Part shown: piece by piece, positions 61,848 through 64,000 of the stretch | Layout of the letters: the number at the start of each line of letters is the position of its first letter | Numbering within the stretch: the stretch's first letter is position 1 | Assembly: GCF_014652235.1 (NCBI RefSeq) | Contig: NZ_BMYK01000015.1 | Location: 28,053 to 92,052 of the forward strand | DNA length: 64,000 nucleotides | Direction: 5' to 3' | DNA from: Pseudorhodoferax aquiterrae | Lineage (GTDB): Bacteria > Pseudomonadota > Gammaproteobacteria > Burkholderiales > Burkholderiaceae_C | The notes under the pieces: model-generated | Seen by the model: only the letters and a program-made list of their open reading frames with translations | Database searches by the model: none | Told to the model about the DNA's origin: nothing | Translations under genes and position numbers: made by a program

Positions 61848-61934
61848 CGTTACCGATCCGCTTGACCTGGATCAAACGCCCGGCCGCCGTCCCTCGGTAG
61901 ATTCCAGACCGCCCTGCCATCCATCCATCCTGCC

Positions 61935-63665
61935 ATGCCGCACACGCCATCGCCGACCGAGCATCTCGACCAACTCGTGCATGCGGCGCTGGCACGCGCG
62001 ACCGGCTCGCTGTCGCCTGCCGCGGCACTGCTGGCCTGGCTGGACTGGAGCACGCACCTGGCCGCCTCGCCCGGACGGCAGATCGCCCTGGCGCAGCTGG
62101 CCTGCACGCAGACCGCTGCACTTGCGCACTACCTGCGCGACTGCCTGCTGGCCGGCCCCGGCGATGCCCGCGCGCTGGTGTTGCCGCCGGCACAGGACCG
62201 CCGCTTCGCGGCGGCCGCCTGGCAGACCTGGCCGTTCAATCTGCTGCAGCAGTCCTTCCTGCTGACGCAGCAGTGGTGGGATGCCGCCACCCACGGCATC
62301 GCCGGCGTGGAGTCGCACCACGAGAGGATGGTGGCCTTCTGGGCACGGCAGTGGCTGGACGCTTTCTCCCCCGGCAACCAGCTGGCGACCAATCCGCTGG
62401 TGCTGCAGCGCACCGCCGCCGAGGCCGGTGCCAACCTGGTGCGCGGCGCCGAATACCTGACGGCCGATCTGCTCGCCCTGGCCAGCGGCCAGCCCCCCGC
62501 AGCGCAGGGTTTCACGGTCGGCCAGAACCTGGCCACCACGCCCGGCCAGGTGGTGCTGCGCAACCGTGTGATGGAGTTGATCCAGTACCGCCCCGCCACC
62601 GCCCGCGTGCATCCCGAGCCCGTGCTGATCGTGCCGGCCTGGATCATGAAGTACTACATCCTGGATCTGTCGCCGCACAACTCGCTCATCAAGCATCTGG
62701 TCGCGCAGGGCCACACCGTGTTCTGCATCTCCTGGAAGAACCCTGGCGCGGCCGAGCGCGACCTGGGCATGGACGACTACCTGGCCGAGGGCTTCCATGC
62801 CGCGCTCGATGCCGTGGGGGCCATCGTGCCGCGTCGGCGCGTGCACGCCACCGGCTACTGCCTGGGCGGCACGCTGCTGGCCATCGCGGCCGCGGCGATG
62901 GCGCGCGACGGCGATGCGCGGCTGGCCTCGGCCTCGCTGTTCGCCGCCCAGACCGACTTCAGCGAACCCGGCGAGCTGGGCCTGTTCATCGACGAGAGCC
63001 AGGTCAGTCTGCTGGAAGCGCAGATGGCCGAGACCGGCTACCTGCGGGCCAGCCAGATGGCCGGGGCCTTCCAGATGCTGCGCTCGTACGACCTGCTGTG
63101 GTCGCGCCTGGTCAGCAACTACCTGCTCGGCAACCGTTCCGCCACGAACGACCTGATGGCGTGGAACGCCGACGCCACGCGCATGCCCGCCCGCATGCAC
63201 GCGCAGTATCTGCGGCGCCTGTTCCTGGACGACGACCTCAGCGAAGGCCGCTATCCGGTGGCCGGCCGGCCGGTGTCGCTGGGCGACCTGACGTTGCCGA
63301 TCTTCATGGTCGGCACCACCACCGACCATGTCGCGCCCTGGCGCTCGGTGCACAAGCTGCACTTCCTGAGCCCGGCCGAGATCACCTTCGTGCTGACCAG
63401 CGGGGGCCACAACGCCGGCATCGTCAACCCGCCCGGGCCGGATTCGCACCGCAGCTACCAGATCCTGACGCGGGCGGCCGGCGGCACCTACCTCGGCCCG
63501 GCCGACTGGCAGGCCGCCGCCGCCACGGTCCCGGGTTCGTGGTGGCCGGCCTGGCAGCAGTGGCTGGCCGCACACTCGGGCGCGCCGGTCCCCCCGCCGC
63601 GGCTCGGCACCGCCGCCTACCCGCCGCTGGCCGATGCCCCAGGCACCTACGTCCTGGAAAAATGA
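61935..63665 (+). CDS. phaC: Class I poly(3-hydroxyalkanoate) synthase
   Basis: The 576-residue protein polymerises hydroxyacyl-CoA on granules. It has the N-terminal domain, LSPHNSLIKHLVAQGHTVF, and the lipase-like box GYCLGGT with nucleophile Cys309. The base His is in SGGHNAGIVNPPG (about residue 495), and the Asp in a VGTTTDHVAPW region (about 465). The length matches class I. It diverges from tetR over the palindrome. A phasin or phaA/phaB is not in the window, so this may be a second, separately regulated synthase. Confidence 0.93.
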   Translation: MPHTPSPTEHLDQLVHAALARATGSLSPAAALLAWLDWSTHLAASPGRQIALAQLACTQTAALAHYLRDCLLAGPGDARALVLPPAQDRRFAAAAWQTWPFNLLQQSFLLTQQWWDAATHGIAGVESHHERMVAFWARQWLDAFSPGNQLATNPLVLQRTAAEAGANLVRGAEYLTADLLALASGQPPAAQGFTVGQNLATTPGQVVLRNRVMELIQYRPATARVHPEPVLIVPAWIMKYYILDLSPHNSLIKHLVAQGHTVFCISWKNPGAAERDLGMDDYLAEGFHAALDAVGAIVPRRRVHATGYCLGGTLLAIAAAAMARDGDARLASASLFAAQTDFSEPGELGLFIDESQVSLLEAQMAETGYLRASQMAGAFQMLRSYDLLWSRLVSNYLLGNRSATNDLMAWNADATRMPARMHAQYLRRLFLDDDLSEGRYPVAGRPVSLGDLTLPIFMVGTTTDHVAPWRSVHKLHFLSPAEITFVLTSGGHNAGIVNPPGPDSHRSYQILTRAAGGTYLGPADWQAAAATVPGSWWPAWQQWLAAHSGAPVPPPRLGTAAYPPLADAPGTYVLEK

Positions 63666-63666
63666 C

Positions 63667-63903
63667 ATGGCGGCGCACGCACCGCCAGGCGGGAAAGGCC
63701 TGCTCATCGGCATCGCCTGGGCTTGCGCCTGCGCGTTCCGCGCCGCCGGGGCCGAACCGGCCGCGACCGGGCTCACCGACAAGGCCCGCCCGCGGGTCGA
63801 GCCGCTGGCCGGGCGCGCCGGGCGCCTTGCTCGCCGGCGACGGCGGGCGCAACACCACGGGCAGCCCACCGCACCTGGGCGCCGGCCACCCCGTGGTGGG
63901 CTG
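63667..63903 (+). other. Possible short secreted ORF or non-coding spacer
   Basis: An ATG two bases after phaC (63667) opens a frame with a signal-like hydrophobic stretch (LLIGIAWACACAFRAAG) and then an Arg-rich, low-complexity region. It stays open into the next ORF. The second half is not protein-like and a frameshifted remnant cannot be excluded. I assign no gene. Confidence 0.3.
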
Positions 63904-64000
63904 ATGCGCAGTCTCCCCCCTGCACTGCTGGCCGCGGCGCTGGCCGCCGGCTGTGCCTCGATGGCGCCGACCGTGCAGCTGCCGGCGCCGCCCGTTGCCG
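63904..64000 (+). CDS. RND efflux outer-membrane lipoprotein (OprM/NodT-like), partial
   Basis: Only the first 32 codons fit in the window. The start MRSLPPALLAAALAAGCASM is a lipoprotein signal peptide with lipobox LAAGCA (acyl Cys17), followed by APTVQLPAPPV, which is typical for the N-terminus of NodT-type outer-membrane factors. The rest is cut by the right edge. A TetR regulator lies 2 kb upstream. The reading is based on little sequence. Confidence 0.55.
   Translation, partial: MRSLPPALLAAALAAGCASMAPTVQLPAPPVA

Overview
The window is about 70% GC, densely coded and has no CRISPR array, prophage or transposase. The gene content points to a betaproteobacterium of the order Burkholderiales, most likely the family Comamonadaceae. 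Three Bug-type tripartite-tricarboxylate solute-binding proteins, a DUF4148 protein, a class I PHA synthase, Tol-Pal, a cyo quinol oxidase with a RegB/RegA-type pair, and many ATGA/GTGA stop-start overlaps all fit. This is inferred from gene content only; no search was run.

Region by region. 1-13.4 kb is a stress-type accessory region: a YciF-like ferritin-fold protein (cut by the left edge), small membrane proteins, an SDR-DoxX oxidoreductase, unknown hydrophilic proteins, an RMF/CrpP-like small protein, a PAS histidine kinase, two almost identical manganese catalases in opposite orientation, DUF72, a histidine phosphatase, NAD(P)HX dehydratase, a zinc-ribbon microprotein, a formaldehyde-dehydrogenase-like enzyme and an AlkB-like dioxygenase. 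13.6-17.9 kb holds a PilZ flagellar-brake protein, a penicillin-acylase-type Ntn hydrolase and a class III nucleotide cyclase with an FHA domain. 17.9-22.3 kb holds LD-carboxypeptidase, a TadA-hydrolase fusion, tRNA-Lys(UUU), TcdA and a YeeE/YedE sulfur transporter.

22.3-30.7 kb is an envelope region: a possible LPS glycosyltransferase, cpoB-pal-tolB (with no tolQRA upstream), what looks like the last 72 codons of an O-antigen ligase, msbA, an MFS transporter and an LPS-core type glycosyltransferase. 30.3-36.2 kb has a DUF454 protein, a diguanylate cyclase, DUF1232, a 233-bp element with 24-bp inverted ends, an FMN reductase, a pterin-binding-like periplasmic protein and an MHS-type transporter. 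36.35-43.04 kb is one respiratory unit: cyoABCD, a SURF1 assembly factor and a RegB/RegA-type redox two-component pair.

43-55.7 kb is catabolic: class II aldolase, GST, a Bug protein and a divergent XRE-cupin regulator with a clear palindromic operator; a second Bug protein; the ligase-associated repair pair helicase-PdeM; and a tightly packed permease-LysR-Bug-CoA transferase-enoyl-CoA hydratase operon. 55.9-64 kb has DUF4148, a tandem universal stress protein, an EamA transporter, a TetR-DUF4105-lipase operon divergent from phaC across a 14-bp palindrome, and the start of an RND efflux outer-membrane lipoprotein cut by the right edge.
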